The position numbers were made by a program, and so were the translations under genes. Shown here piece by piece: positions 27,494 to 36,372 of a DNA stretch of 64,000 nucleotides. The DNA is from Flavobacteriaceae bacterium 3519-10. Its GTDB lineage: Bacteria; Bacteroidota; Bacteroidia; Flavobacteriales; Weeksellaceae. The stretch spans positions 1,498,342 through 1,562,341 of the forward strand of contig CP001673.1 in NCBI GenBank assembly GCA_000023725.1, written 5' to 3'. Position 1 is the stretch's first letter. Every line of letters starts with the position of its first letter. The notes beneath the pieces are model-generated. The model made no database searches. It was not told the DNA's origin and was given only the letters and a program-made list of their open reading frames with translations.

Positions 27494-27530
27494 CAAAAAA
27501 ACGGCCTTTATAAAAAAGCCGTTATTTTAT
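27494..27530. terminator. Bidirectional terminator between DUF4153 and the RRM gene
   Basis: Inverted repeat AACGGC (500-505) and GCCGTT (518-523) with an A/T-rich interior. The minus strand ends in a strong T-run, the plus strand in a weaker T-rich stretch, serving the two convergent genes. Confidence 0.75.
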
Positions 27531-27544
27531 TTCCGAAGAAAATA

Positions 27545-27913
27545 CTACCAGTTTGAACCGCCACGGCTTCCACCGCCACCGCCATAACCGCCGCTACCAC
27601 CACGGTTTCCACCGCCGCCGTAACCGCCGCCTCCGCCACGATTGTTATCGAAGCTTCTCTTTGGTTTGTCTTCTCTTGGTTTAGCTTCAGAAACGTTAAG
27701 TTCTTTGCCGTCTAGTTCTTTTCCGTTTAAAGCTTCGATAGCGTTTTTACCGTCTTCGTCGCTCATTTCCACGAAACCGAATCCTCTTGATCTACCGGTT
27801 TCTCTGTCTGTAATAATTTTAGCAGAAGATACTTCGCCAAATTCTGAAAAAAGGTCTTGCAATGACTCTTCTCTTGTAGAGTAATTGATGTTTGAAACAA
27901 AAATGTTCATCAT
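27545..27913 (-). CDS. Small RRM RNA-binding protein with glycine-rich tail
   Basis: 122 residues. One RRM domain (1-80): RNP2 IFVSNINY and RNP1 RGFGFVEM are intact, with the aromatic residues that stack on RNA. The tail is Gly/Arg-rich (GGGGGYGGGG repeats), like cold-shock glycine-rich RNA-binding proteins of cyanobacteria and plants. Likely an RNA chaperone. Two tandem ATG codons (27913, 27910). The first 11 bases of the coding region are the exact reverse complement of a leader segment 53 bases upstream, so the start can be hidden in a hairpin. Confidence 0.92.
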   Translation of the reverse strand: MMNIFVSNINYSTREESLQDLFSEFGEVSSAKIITDRETGRSRGFGFVEMSDEDGKNAIEALNGKELDGKELNVSEAKPREDKPKRSFDNNRGGGGGYGGGGNRGGSGGYGGGGGSRGGSNW

Positions 27914-27976
27914 AAAAAAAAATTAAAAAATTAATACTTGTTGAAATTATAAAAGAAATTCAGCGATGATGAACAT
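27903..27976 (-). promoter_or_regulatory. Leader hairpin that can mask the RRM start codon
   Basis: ATGATGAACAT at the beginning of the coding region (27913 down to 27903) and ATGTTCATCAT in the leader (27976 down to 27966) are perfect reverse complements, 11 bp. In RNA this would close a 52-base A/U-rich loop and bury both tandem AUG codons. A degenerate -7 box (TATCTTGC, minus strand 28009-28002) would put the 5' end near 27995. Confidence 0.5.
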
Positions 27977-28045
27977 AGTGAATTCGGATATAAAAACGGG
28001 TGCAAGATACAAAAAAATATATATAAAAAACTTTATTGGTGTTTT

Positions 28046-28909
28046 TTATGCAACTTTTTCACCTGTTGATGCTTCTAGTAACTTAAACCAATCTTCCCTC
28101 TCGAGATTTATGTGCAGGCTTCGCTTTAAAACCCTGATGGTTTCAGCCTTTGAAGTGCCTATTACAGAAAGAATTTTTGCGGGATGTCTTAATATAAACG
28201 ACAACAGAATCTGGTTTTCAGCCGCTTCGTATTTTGGACAAAGCTCCGCCAAAACCTTCTTAATCCTGAGATTCTGTTCGGAAACCTTACTGAAATAATT
28301 GCCCATTACCGACCACGCCATGGGTCTCAGGCTTCTGAGCATCATCTGATCTAATGTGCCGTCACCGAAAGCCCGGGTCTGACTCACTGAAATTTCAACC
28401 TGATTCGTCACCAGCGGAAAGGAATTATTAATAAGGTCAAATTGCGCAGGCGAAAAATTCGAAACGCCGAAACATTTCACTTTTTGTTCTGATTTCAGTA
28501 CCTCAAAAGCGTCTGCAATTTCGTGCGGATCCATAAGCGGAGAAGGCCGGTGCAACAGCAGGACGTCAATATAATCGGTTTTTAGATTCTTTAGACTGTT
28601 CTCGACTGACTTTAAAATATAGTCCTTCGAATAATTATAAGATTTCAGTTTAAACGAATTATTTGCGCACGGCATTTCTATTCCACATTTAGTGATGAAC
28701 TGCACGGATTCGCGGTTGGTTTTCATTTGATTAAAAGCGTCGCCAAACAGCTTTTCGGTGGTATAATCACCGTAAATATCGGCATGATCGAAAGTGGTGA
28801 GTCCTTCGGACAAGGCGGTTTCAATGAGGTGCTGCACTTCTTTTTCAGAATGGTCAGCTCCCCAGATGCCCCACCGCATCGTACCCACTATTATTGGCGA
28901 AAAATTCAT
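28046..28909 (-). CDS. Aldo/keto reductase
   Basis: 287-residue NADPH-dependent TIM-barrel oxidoreductase of the YdhF type. Catalytic residues are in place: DHADIYG (Asp and Tyr), FITKCG (Lys) and VLLLHRPSP (His). The C-terminal cofactor-binding region ILSVIGTSKAETIRVLKRSL is typical. Substrate unknown. Monocistronic by appearance. Confidence 0.92.
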   Translation of the reverse strand: MNFSPIIVGTMRWGIWGADHSEKEVQHLIETALSEGLTTFDHADIYGDYTTEKLFGDAFNQMKTNRESVQFITKCGIEMPCANNSFKLKSYNYSKDYILKSVENSLKNLKTDYIDVLLLHRPSPLMDPHEIADAFEVLKSEQKVKCFGVSNFSPAQFDLINNSFPLVTNQVEISVSQTRAFGDGTLDQMMLRSLRPMAWSVMGNYFSKVSEQNLRIKKVLAELCPKYEAAENQILLSFILRHPAKILSVIGTSKAETIRVLKRSLHINLEREDWFKLLEASTGEKVA

Positions 28910-28991
28910 ATCTGCATATTTTTCTTCAAAACTAAAACATTAAATATGAAGTTTTAACATTTTGCGATTCCTGCCTTTTGCATAATATATT

Positions 28992-28999
28992 TAACTTTG
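28992..28999 (+). promoter_or_regulatory. -7 promoter box for the beta-helix protein
   Basis: TAACTTTG, matching TAnnTTTG, 20 bases before the ATG at 29020. Confidence 0.5.
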
Positions 29000-29019
29000 G
29001 AAAATATATTTTAAAAACT

Positions 29020-30483
29020 ATGAAGAAGATTTCCCTGCTTGTGGCGTTTACAATTTCCACATTTGCCTTTTCCCAATTTGTAAGCCCCGGAACCGGCGTT
29101 TCCTACAACCTCGCATCGCTTTCAGCTGCCGCTCCCACAGTGCTCGTTAATAATGGCTCGGACTATCAGATGACCGCGAATGTTACTATTTCTGCGGGTG
29201 ATACCCTCGAGATGAATGAAGACACCACGCTGAAAATCAATGGCGGCATTGAGTTTACAGTGGGCGGAAACTATACTACAACCGCAAATAATCTGCTGAT
29301 TACTGCCTCTGATCCGGCAGTTATATTCAGAGGAATCCGTTTTGAATCTACCGCAAACGTGGCAATTAACAATACAACTTTCGAGTACGGAGGTGGATTA
29401 CAGGTGTTTACAGGTAATTTCGTGATGGAAAACTCCATCGTAAGATATTTCAAACCTGGTATGGTAACGGGCTCGTCGGTAAATTTCTCCACAGGAAATC
29501 CGGTTGTTCGTAATTCACAGTTTATCGAAAATCAGTTGCCGGCGGTAGCGTCGGGTGCCAATCAGTCAGTAGCACTGGAATTCACCAATAATTATCTTTA
29601 CGGCAACACCAAAGACAACAGCAACCGGCCACAGATCAATATGGGCCCAAGCGGCAGTGGGATCACCAAAATTATCAACAACACGATTATTGGCAACAGA
29701 GCCCTTACAAGAGTGGGCGGCGTATCGGTTTCTACGCTTTTAGGTATAGAGAATCATCCGCAAATTGAAGGTAACACCATCAAGGACAACAGGTACGGAA
29801 TTACTGTAGCCGGAAATAATTCCTCAGGTTCAATCTCCAATAACATCATCACGGATAATAATACCGAAACCAATCCGCTTATGGGCGGCAGCGGAATTGC
29901 GCTCTCGGGCAACGGCAGTACCGCGATGGCATTAAAAATTGAGAAAAACGAAATCCGCGGAAATCTCTGGGGAATCACAATTACAGGTACTTCGCAGGGA
30001 GATCTGGGGGGTGGCTCATTAGGAAGCTTAGGCCAGAATATCTTCTCCAATAACGGTAACGGAGGCGAAATTTTTGCGCTGAACAACGTGTCGCCGCATG
30101 CAATAAGCGCTGAGAACAACTGCTGGAGAGAGGGCGAACTTTCTGACGATGCAATGGTAGAATCCATCGTTTTTCATAAAGCCGACGATGCTACCAAAGG
30201 CGAGGTAGACTACAAACCTTACCTGTGCGCATTGCCGCTGGCTACAGAAAATTCAGCGCTTCTGAAAAGCAAAATTTATCCAAACCCAAGTAACGGTACC
30301 TTTATCTTCGATGCCGAAAAGGCAGGTAATATCGTAATTTCTGATATGTCAGGCAGAAATATCCATTCAGGAATTGTGGTTAAAGGAACAAACACAGTTA
30401 CTGTTAAAGCAAAATCCGGGGTGTATATTCTGCAGTATATTTCCGAAGGTAAAAAACAATCTAATAAATTAATTATTAAATAA
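29020..30483 (+). CDS. Secreted beta-helix protein with type IX sorting tail
   Basis: 487 residues from ATG 29020 (MKKISLLVAFTISTFAFSQF, signal peptide); an upstream start 14 codons earlier overlaps the promoter. Residues about 60-380 form right-handed parallel beta-helix repeats rich in Asn and Gly, with periodic phrases such as EGNTIKDNRYGITV, SISNNIITDNN and KIEKNEIRGNLWGITI. The last 80 residues are a type A T9SS sorting domain: LLKSKIYPNPSNGTFIF, then a final YISEGKKQSNKLIIK. So it is exported across the outer membrane, possibly as a polysaccharide-binding or lyase-like surface protein; no catalytic residues recognised. Confidence 0.9.
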   Translation: MKKISLLVAFTISTFAFSQFVSPGTGVSYNLASLSAAAPTVLVNNGSDYQMTANVTISAGDTLEMNEDTTLKINGGIEFTVGGNYTTTANNLLITASDPAVIFRGIRFESTANVAINNTTFEYGGGLQVFTGNFVMENSIVRYFKPGMVTGSSVNFSTGNPVVRNSQFIENQLPAVASGANQSVALEFTNNYLYGNTKDNSNRPQINMGPSGSGITKIINNTIIGNRALTRVGGVSVSTLLGIENHPQIEGNTIKDNRYGITVAGNNSSGSISNNIITDNNTETNPLMGGSGIALSGNGSTAMALKIEKNEIRGNLWGITITGTSQGDLGGGSLGSLGQNIFSNNGNGGEIFALNNVSPHAISAENNCWREGELSDDAMVESIVFHKADDATKGEVDYKPYLCALPLATENSALLKSKIYPNPSNGTFIFDAEKAGNIVISDMSGRNIHSGIVVKGTNTVTVKAKSGVYILQYISEGKKQSNKLIIK

Positions 30484-30508
30484 TTGACGCCTTAAATTAA
30501 TTTATTTG

Positions 30509-30543
30509 AACTCATTCTGACACCAGCAGAATGAGTTTTTTTA
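30509..30543 (+). terminator. Terminator after the beta-helix protein
   Basis: 11-bp inverted repeat AACTCATTCTG (509-519) and CAGAATGAGTT (527-537) followed by a T-run. Confidence 0.85.
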
Positions 30544-30570
30544 TATCTTTAAATCTTTAACAGATCATCT

Positions 30571-30984
30571 ATGAAAACACACACTACCAATTACAAAAAT
30601 ACTTTTATAGAAGTCGCGGAGGACAGCCCGGTATTGCAGAGCGAAATTCCACCACTGAAACGCAACCGCACGCTGGCCAATATTCAGTACGAAATGATCG
30701 CCGCAAATCCGTACAAATACTCTTCGGATGATGTGATGTTTGAATGTTTCGCCATTAAAAATGACATTTCGGAAGTTGAGAGATCCGAAGCACGGAAAGA
30801 ATTCTTCTCTAAAGGCCAGGCATGTTTCCGCTCGTCAGCCTTAGGCAAAAGATATGGTTTTGGTATTCATCACGACGCGGAAGGCAAAGTGGCACTTTAT
30901 CCTGTGGAAAGCACCGAATATGAGCGCTTCGCAAACGATGAAAGCGTTGCCCACGTAAAAGCAATGCGTACAAAGCGCGGTTAG
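30571..30984 (+). CDS. DUF6157 family protein
   Basis: 137 residues, cytosolic, no signal peptide. The sequence (HTTNYKNTFIEVAEDSPVLQ, TLANIQYEMIAANPYKYSSD, SALGKRYGFGIHHDAEGKVA) is the compact conserved protein I associate with DUF6157, found in many bacteria with unknown role. Stands alone between a terminator and rpoD. Confidence 0.75.
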   Translation: MKTHTTNYKNTFIEVAEDSPVLQSEIPPLKRNRTLANIQYEMIAANPYKYSSDDVMFECFAIKNDISEVERSEARKEFFSKGQACFRSSALGKRYGFGIHHDAEGKVALYPVESTEYERFANDESVAHVKAMRTKRG

Positions 30985-31110
30985 CGTGATTTAATTTCTC
31001 GAAAAAGCCAGGATCAAAGCAAAATTTAAACTTTAATGAAAATGATGTAACCTTTTGCAGTTTGCCGTCGTATAATATAATGCAGTCCTAAAGTGGACGT
31101 ATTTTTATAC

Positions 31111-31977
31111 ATGAGACAATTAAAAATTACAAAGCAGGTTACCAACAGAGAAACCGCATCACTTGACAAATATTTGCAGGAAATTGGGAAAGTAGACCTG
31201 ATTACTGCCGATGAAGAGGTGGATTTGGCACAGAAGATCCGTGCCGGCGACCGAGTTGCCCTCGAAAAGCTGATCAAAGCCAACCTCCGTTTCGTAGTAT
31301 CTGTGTCGAAACAGTATCAGAACCAGGGCCTGTCGCTTCCCGATTTAATTAATGAAGGAAACCTCGGCCTGATGAAAGCTGCAAAAAGATATGATGAAAC
31401 CAGAGGTTTCAAGTTCATTTCGTATGCAGTTTGGTGGATCCGCCAGTCGATTTTGCAAGCATTGGCAGAACAGTCCAGAATTGTTAGATTGCCTTTGAAT
31501 AAGATTGGATCGATCAACAAAATCAACAAAGCGTACGCTCACCTCGAGCAGGAAAACGAAAGACCGCCTTCGCCAGAAGAACTCGCTGAAGTTCTTGATA
31601 TGAGTGAAGACGACATCAAGGAATCAATGAAGAATTCCGGAAGACACCTTTCAATGGATGCGCCGTTGGTAGAAGGTGAAGACTCTAATCTCTACGACGT
31701 TTTACGTTCAGGTGAATCGCCAAGTCCGGATAAAGAACTGATGCTAGAATCTTTACAGATCGAAATCGAGAGAGCTTTGCAGACTTTAACGCCGAGAGAA
31801 GCAGATCTAGTCCGTTTATATTTCGGATTAAACGGTAAACATCCGATGACTTTGGAAGAAATCGGCGAAACTTTCGACCTTACACGAGAAAGAGTACGTC
31901 AGATTAAAGAAAAAGCCATCAAAAGATTGAAACACAATACCCGAAGCAAGATTTTGAAATCTTATCTCGGTAAATAA
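31111..31977 (+). CDS. rpoD: Primary sigma factor RpoD (sigma-70)
   Basis: 288 residues from ATG 31111 ([20 protein letters not shown]). It carries region 1.2 ([20 protein letters not shown]), region 2 with the -10 recognition helix ([19 protein letters not shown]), region 3 and region 4 with the helix-turn-helix [20 protein letters not shown]. Like other Bacteroidetes primary sigma factors it lacks region 1.1 and the long spacer of E. coli RpoD; this group recognises TAnnTTTG promoters, as seen in the window. An earlier start six codons upstream is not ATG. Confidence 0.95.
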   Translation: MRQLKITKQVTNRETASLDKYLQEIGKVDLITADEEVDLAQKIRAGDRVALEKLIKANLRFVVSVSKQYQNQGLSLPDLINEGNLGLMKAAKRYDETRGFKFISYAVWWIRQSILQALAEQSRIVRLPLNKIGSINKINKAYAHLEQENERPPSPEELAEVLDMSEDDIKESMKNSGRHLSMDAPLVEGEDSNLYDVLRSGESPSPDKELMLESLQIEIERALQTLTPREADLVRLYFGLNGKHPMTLEEIGETFDLTRERVRQIKEKAIKRLKHNTRSKILKSYLGK

Positions 31978-31983
31978 TTAAAT

Positions 31984-32015
31984 AAAAAAGGAACTCACTT
32001 GAGTTCCTTTTTTTT
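31984..32015. terminator. Bidirectional terminator between rpoD and the Crp-like operon
   Basis: Long inverted repeat with AGGAACTC and GAGTTCCT flanked by A-run and T-run (984-997 and 32000-32013), ideal for termination in both directions. It abuts the stop codon of the convergent Crp-like gene. Confidence 0.9.
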
Positions 32016-32605
32016 CATGATGGCTGAAAATTCTTCCTCGCCAATTCCTTTCTGACCCTGCTCAGACTTTCGGGCGTAATGCCAAGATACGACGCTACCA
32101 TCCACTGGGGCACACGCTGCAGGATGTCGGGATACATTTTTATGAAATTAAGATAGCGCTCTTCGGCCGTATCGGCAAGCAAAGAATTTACGCGGTTCTG
32201 CAAATTACGGATGTGTTTCTGCAACAGAAGATCGTTATTGCCGGAAGTACCCGGAAATTGCTGATTGATGCCGCTGAAAAAATCATTTCCTAAAACAAGA
32301 ACTTCACTTTCTTCAACCGCCTCAATGTAATATCTCGATTTTTCGTTGAAGTGCAGCGAGCTACGGTCGGAAATCAGCCATTTTTCGGGTGCAAACTGAA
32401 TGATGTGTTCCTTGCCGTTCTTGTCGATTGAATACATTCTCAATAAACCTTTTTCCACAAAATAAGTTCCGGTACATACCTCGCCGTCGCGCAACAGAAA
32501 TTCGTTTTTTGCTACGGTTTTATGTACGTAGAAATTGCTGCACTGGTTAACCGCCTCGCGCGGAAGCTCAAGAATTTCAGACAGATAACTATCGATATTT
32601 TCCAT
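32015..32605 (-). CDS. Crp/Fnr family transcriptional regulator
   Basis: 196 residues: N-terminal cyclic-nucleotide-binding-like beta barrel (KNEFLLRDGEVCTGTYFVEKG) and C-terminal helix-turn-helix (QRVPQWMVASYLGITPESLS). No cysteine cluster of the FNR type, so ligand unknown. Last gene of a four-gene operon with bacillithiol-related proteins; it starts 8 bases after ytxJ stops, suggesting it regulates or senses the same stress. Confidence 0.88.
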   Translation of the reverse strand: MENIDSYLSEILELPREAVNQCSNFYVHKTVAKNEFLLRDGEVCTGTYFVEKGLLRMYSIDKNGKEHIIQFAPEKWLISDRSSLHFNEKSRYYIEAVEESEVLVLGNDFFSGINQQFPGTSGNNDLLLQKHIRNLQNRVNSLLADTAEERYLNFIKMYPDILQRVPQWMVASYLGITPESLSRVRKELARKNFQPS

Positions 32606-32613
32606 TTTTAGCT

Positions 32614-32994
32614 TTAATTTTTAAGCAGGGCTGTAGAAATACTTTGGTGCGATGCGTTCTTCACTGCTTTTCCGTTCTGCAGCACAATGAGCTGCGGACT
32701 CTGATGCACAACACCTAACATGCTTTCTATTTTGTTTGAAATGTTCCGGTGTTCAATTAAATCCAGGAAATAATAAGAAACATCGTCACCGCAATCCGAC
32801 ACTTCTTTCTCGAAATTTCTGAGCACCATCTTGCTGATATGGCATCGTGTAGAATGCTTGAATATGGCGACTTTCCTGTCCGAAGATTCAGCAATTGCGT
32901 TATCTAAATCGGTTTCCGACTCAATATATTTCCAAAAATTAACTGAAGAATCTTCTCCTTCAGACTTACCAAAAATTTTATCTAAAAAACTCAT
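32614..32994 (-). CDS. ytxJ: Bacillithiol-system protein YtxJ (monothiol bacilliredoxin)
   Basis: 126-residue thioredoxin-fold protein. A single active-site Cys in FKHSTRCHISKMVL matches the monothiol YtxJ/bacilliredoxin-C type, thought to remove bacillithiol from oxidised proteins. VVHQSPQLIVLQNGKAV is the cis-Pro region. ATG at 32994 overlaps the DUF1569 stop by 4 bases, so coupled. Its presence suggests the organism makes bacillithiol, although no bsh genes lie in the window. Confidence 0.88.
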   Translation of the reverse strand: MSFLDKIFGKSEGEDSSVNFWKYIESETDLDNAIAESSDRKVAIFKHSTRCHISKMVLRNFEKEVSDCGDDVSYYFLDLIEHRNISNKIESMLGVVHQSPQLIVLQNGKAVKNASHQSISTALLKN

Positions 32995-33449
32995 ACTCCA
33001 AATTGGTTTAAATGGTGGTTAATATGGGTGTACTGCAGCGAACCCCAGTCGTGCCGCGACATTTTACCGAACAGCACATGTTCCGCCAGCAGATTATCCT
33101 GTTCTAAACACTTCACAAATTCATCAAGTGTTGCGAACAAATGATCTCTCGACTCCTCAAATTTACAATTTTCTTTTAGTTTTACCACCTCGAATGTGGG
33201 CATATTAGGCGGGATGCCGTTGCTGAAGATCTTCATTTCAATTTTTGCACAGACACCAATGGTTCTGATGAGGAAGTTAGTTCTCGGCAGCACGATTTTT
33301 CCGATGCCGACCTGCAGAATTTTATCGCAATGGCAAAGCATCTGGGCGCTGTTCATCCTCCCCCATTTCCGCTCAGTTGTTTCTGTGATATTTAGAAGTC
33401 TCTGTTTAAGTGCTGCAACATCATCCGGATCATTTAAAGATTTCCTCAT
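32991..33449 (-). CDS. DUF1569 (DinB-like) protein
   Basis: 152 residues with the four-helix DinB/YfiT-like fold signature: RKWGRMNSAQMLCHCDKILQ and the C-terminal HDWGSLQYTHINHHLNQFG, whose His residues form a likely metal site. Family members include putative thiol-S-transferases. ATG overlaps the upstream YfiT-like stop by 4 bases and its own stop overlaps ytxJ, a fully coupled trio. The substrate is unknown. Confidence 0.85.
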   Translation of the reverse strand: MRKSLNDPDDVAALKQRLLNITETTERKWGRMNSAQMLCHCDKILQVGIGKIVLPRTNFLIRTIGVCAKIEMKIFSNGIPPNMPTFEVVKLKENCKFEESRDHLFATLDEFVKCLEQDNLLAEHVLFGKMSRHDWGSLQYTHINHHLNQFGV

Positions 33450-33988
33450 GCCCAGCCCTTCTCTTTTATAAGACTTTCAATATGCGCGAGATGATGCCTG
33501 CAGTGCCACGCGTAAAAAGCTACATTATCCCTAAGGTAAATTTTTTTGTTATGTTCCGGGTGAAAGAAAGTTCTTTCAAAATCTTTATTCGTCATGGTTT
33601 TGAGCAGGTGCGTCCAGCGGCAGTGTAAACCGTCGAGGATCATCAGCGAAGCTTTCACCGGCTCATTGCGGCAATCCTGAAGTTCAGCCCATTTAGCTTC
33701 GTCGTAAGGTTTTATCGTAGGATTATCTTCTGTTAATGCCAGTTTAAAGCGTGAAAAACTCTGCATATGGCTGTCGGCGAGATGACTTACAAGCTGTCTT
33801 ACCGTCCATCCGTCCATTCTGTACTGAGTATCGAGCATATCATCTGAAAAGTTCCTGATTGCGTCTTTAAGTTTCGTTGGGAAGTTTTTAATTGTCCCAA
33901 TATATTGGTCAATATGCTGATCGGTAATCTCGCCGGCATACTCAAACTTTCCGATCGGATATTTTTTATGTTCTAAGCTGTCCATCAT
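33446..33988 (-). CDS. YfiT/BstA-like bacillithiol transferase
   Basis: 180-residue DinB-superfamily protein. LVSHLADSHMQSFSRFKLAL and AFYAWHCRHHLAHIESLIKE give the three-His metal site, and the N-terminal YPIGKFEYAGEIT is characteristic of Bacillus YfiT-type proteins, proposed bacillithiol-S-transferases that conjugate the thiol to toxins. First gene of the operon; either of two tandem ATGs (33988, 33985) could start it. Confidence 0.88.
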   Translation of the reverse strand: MMDSLEHKKYPIGKFEYAGEITDQHIDQYIGTIKNFPTKLKDAIRNFSDDMLDTQYRMDGWTVRQLVSHLADSHMQSFSRFKLALTEDNPTIKPYDEAKWAELQDCRNEPVKASLMILDGLHCRWTHLLKTMTNKDFERTFFHPEHNKKIYLRDNVAFYAWHCRHHLAHIESLIKEKGWA

Positions 33989-34104
33989 GATTAATTTGTT
34001 GCCAACTGCTCAGCACTTTCAGTACCAAACGTGCATTTACTTTTCAGTTTCTTAAATTTACCAATTAAAATTTCTAAAACCTTCATCAATAATTACAGCA
34101 AAAC

Positions 34105-34710
34105 ATGAAAAAAGCCCTTATAATAGTTGACGTACAGAACGATTTTTGCGAAGGCGGCGCATTAGCCGTGCCGAATGCCAACCAGATCATACCGTACATC
34201 AATCTTCTGATGGAAGACAATATCTACGACCAGATTGTACTTACACAGGACTGGCATCCCGCGAATCACAAAAGTTTCGCTTCAAATAACGGCAAGAAAG
34301 TAGGCGAAACCATTATCCTGAACGAAATTCCACAGTTTATGTGGCCCGATCACTGTGTTCAGGATACTTTCGGAGCCGAATTCCACAAAGACCTCAACAT
34401 AGACAAAGTGACGCACATCATTCAAAAAGGGAAAAATACCGACGTGGACAGCTACAGTGCGTTTCAGGATAACAACCATTTTGTGAAAACAGGTCTTGAC
34501 GATTTTCTTAAATATCACGAAATACAGCTACTAGAAGTTGTAGGTCTGGCGCTGGATTACTGCGTTAAATTTACGTGTCTTGATGCGTCGCAACTTGGCT
34601 ACATCACCTGCCTGCATTTTAACGGCACCCGCGCCGTGAATGTGAAGCCCGACAACGGTAAAGATGCAATCTACGAGATGCTGCAGAATTCGGTTACCGT
34701 TTTAGGGTAA
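34105..34710 (+). CDS. pncA: Nicotinamidase
   Basis: 201-residue cysteine hydrolase converting nicotinamide to nicotinate for NAD salvage. Catalytic Asp in VDVQNDFCEGGAL, Lys in IIQKGKNTDVDSYSAF, and Cys in LALDYCVKFTCLDA; metal-binding residues in TQDWHPANHKSF. Also the oxyanion cis-peptide region VVGLALDY. Normal length. Monocistronic with its own terminator. Confidence 0.95.
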   Translation: MKKALIIVDVQNDFCEGGALAVPNANQIIPYINLLMEDNIYDQIVLTQDWHPANHKSFASNNGKKVGETIILNEIPQFMWPDHCVQDTFGAEFHKDLNIDKVTHIIQKGKNTDVDSYSAFQDNNHFVKTGLDDFLKYHEIQLLEVVGLALDYCVKFTCLDASQLGYITCLHFNGTRAVNVKPDNGKDAIYEMLQNSVTVLG

Positions 34711-34728
34711 AACCTAGTAATCAATGGT

Positions 34729-34756
34729 AAACGCCGCAGAAATTCTGCGGCGTTTT
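34729..34756 (+). terminator. Terminator after pncA
   Basis: GC-rich near-perfect palindrome, AAACGCCGCAGAA (729-741) and TTCTGCGGCGTTT (743-755), followed by TTTT-poor but hairpin-strong sequence 19 bases after the stop. Confidence 0.75.
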
Positions 34757-34814
34757 GCGTGCTGAGGAAAGCATGAGTCTCATCTAAAATATATATTTTT
34801 ATAAAAATTATACG

Positions 34815-36353
34815 ATGCGATTTTTTCTTCTTCTGCTGTTCGCGTTGCTCACGTCGTGCGTTTCGGTTAAAAAACACAACCAAAAGCTAGAACAACTCAT
34901 CCCACCTGAGAAGCTCAGAAATGACGTTGATTTTGCGCGCGAAAAACTCCAGAAGCTTCATCCTAACATTTACTGGTATATCTCTGAAGTTGACTTTAAC
35001 CACAAGTTCGACAGTTTAAAAACGTCTATCAGCAAGCCTTTAAAACCGAACGAATTCTACCGTAAACTTGCGCCCGTAATCGCACAGGTGAAAGAAGGCC
35101 ACCTGCGGCTACTGCCGATGGGTAAACGTCTGACCCGTGCGGAGATCAAACATCTCAAAAACCAGAAAGGTTTGCTTAACCGGTATAATTTCACATTAGA
35201 CGGCAACAGAATTTTCGTGAAAGACAATGCCGATAAGATCCCGAATATGGATGTTGGCTCTGAAATTTTAAAAATCAATGATGTTCCGGCAGCCGACATG
35301 CTTCAGAAATACAGACCTTTTATAAATAGTGACGGCGAGAACAAAACCTTCCAGAAATATATCCTCGCCTTAAGGTGGCCAGCTTACTTCACCGCTGAAT
35401 ATGGAATTTTAGACAGTATAAAACTCGAAACGAAATACCGGAACGAGTTAAAAACCTTTTATCTCAAGCGTGAAAAAATCAGTAAAGAAGAGAAGAAAAC
35501 CGAGGAGATCAGGAATAAGAAACTAACCAAAAGCGAGCAGGGAAAAACGAAACATTACAACCTCATCACCAAAAGCTTTAACCGCGACCTGCAATTTCTT
35601 ACCAAAGACAGCAGCGTGGCGTACATGAAAATCAGGACTTTTTCGGGAACTTTTTCTAAAAAATTCTACCGCGAAAGCTTTGCAGCGCTCAAGAAATCTC
35701 CAGCCGAATATCTTGTGCTCGATGTGCGCGACAATCTCGGCGGTTCACTTTCCGAAATAAATAATCTATATTCTTATCTTGTTTCGGATGAATTCAGGTT
35801 CATCAACGACATCGAAATTACGTCGCGGGGTGCAATGTTTAAAGCAGATTATTTCTCAGGATTTCCTTTACTCACAAAACCGATCGCAGTGCTTGCATAC
35901 CCTTTTTATCTGCTTGGCACTGCACTTTCAGTGAAAAAAGACAATGACCGTTTTTTGTTGAAGAACAACGGGATTTTCGCACTTAAAAAGCCCAAAAAAG
36001 ACAACTTTGAGGGCCAAGTCTACGTCCTGATTAACGGCAGCAGCTTTTCGGCCGCCGCGGTTCTGCCTTCAAAATTAAAAGACGACAAGCGCGCATTTTT
36101 GGTCGGCGAAGAAACCGGCGGGGCAAACGACGGAACGGTAGCGGGGCGTTATTCCTTTGAAAGACTCCCTAACTCGAGACTTTATCTGCCGATCGGATTG
36201 ATGCTGATTCAGCCAAATATCGAATTTACCCATACGAAGAAAGGCGTTGTTCCGCACCAGGAAATTCTGCGTACAACTCAACAAATTATCGATAAATCCG
36301 ATGCTGAGCTGGATTGGGTGATGAACGACATCAAAAATCAACAGATCAATTAA
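34815..36353 (+). CDS. S41 family (C-terminal processing-like) peptidase, lipoprotein
   Basis: 512 residues. MRFFLLLLFALLTSCVSVKK has a lipobox (LTSC), so a membrane-anchored lipoprotein. An N-terminal helical part (FAREKLQKLHPNIYWYIS) and PDZ-like region (VGSEILKINDVPAADMLQKY) precede the protease domain: VLDVRDNLGGSLSEI and the Ser-containing VLINGSSFSAAAVLPSKLKD with VGEETGGANDG. Role probably envelope protein turnover. Convergent with the TonB-dependent receptor, 19 bases apart. Confidence 0.9.
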   Translation: MRFFLLLLFALLTSCVSVKKHNQKLEQLIPPEKLRNDVDFAREKLQKLHPNIYWYISEVDFNHKFDSLKTSISKPLKPNEFYRKLAPVIAQVKEGHLRLLPMGKRLTRAEIKHLKNQKGLLNRYNFTLDGNRIFVKDNADKIPNMDVGSEILKINDVPAADMLQKYRPFINSDGENKTFQKYILALRWPAYFTAEYGILDSIKLETKYRNELKTFYLKREKISKEEKKTEEIRNKKLTKSEQGKTKHYNLITKSFNRDLQFLTKDSSVAYMKIRTFSGTFSKKFYRESFAALKKSPAEYLVLDVRDNLGGSLSEINNLYSYLVSDEFRFINDIEITSRGAMFKADYFSGFPLLTKPIAVLAYPFYLLGTALSVKKDNDRFLLKNNGIFALKKPKKDNFEGQVYVLINGSSFSAAAVLPSKLKDDKRAFLVGEETGGANDGTVAGRYSFERLPNSRLYLPIGLMLIQPNIEFTHTKKGVVPHQEILRTTQQIIDKSDAELDWVMNDIKNQQIN

Positions 36354-36372
36354 AACTGAAAGTTCAGCAGCT

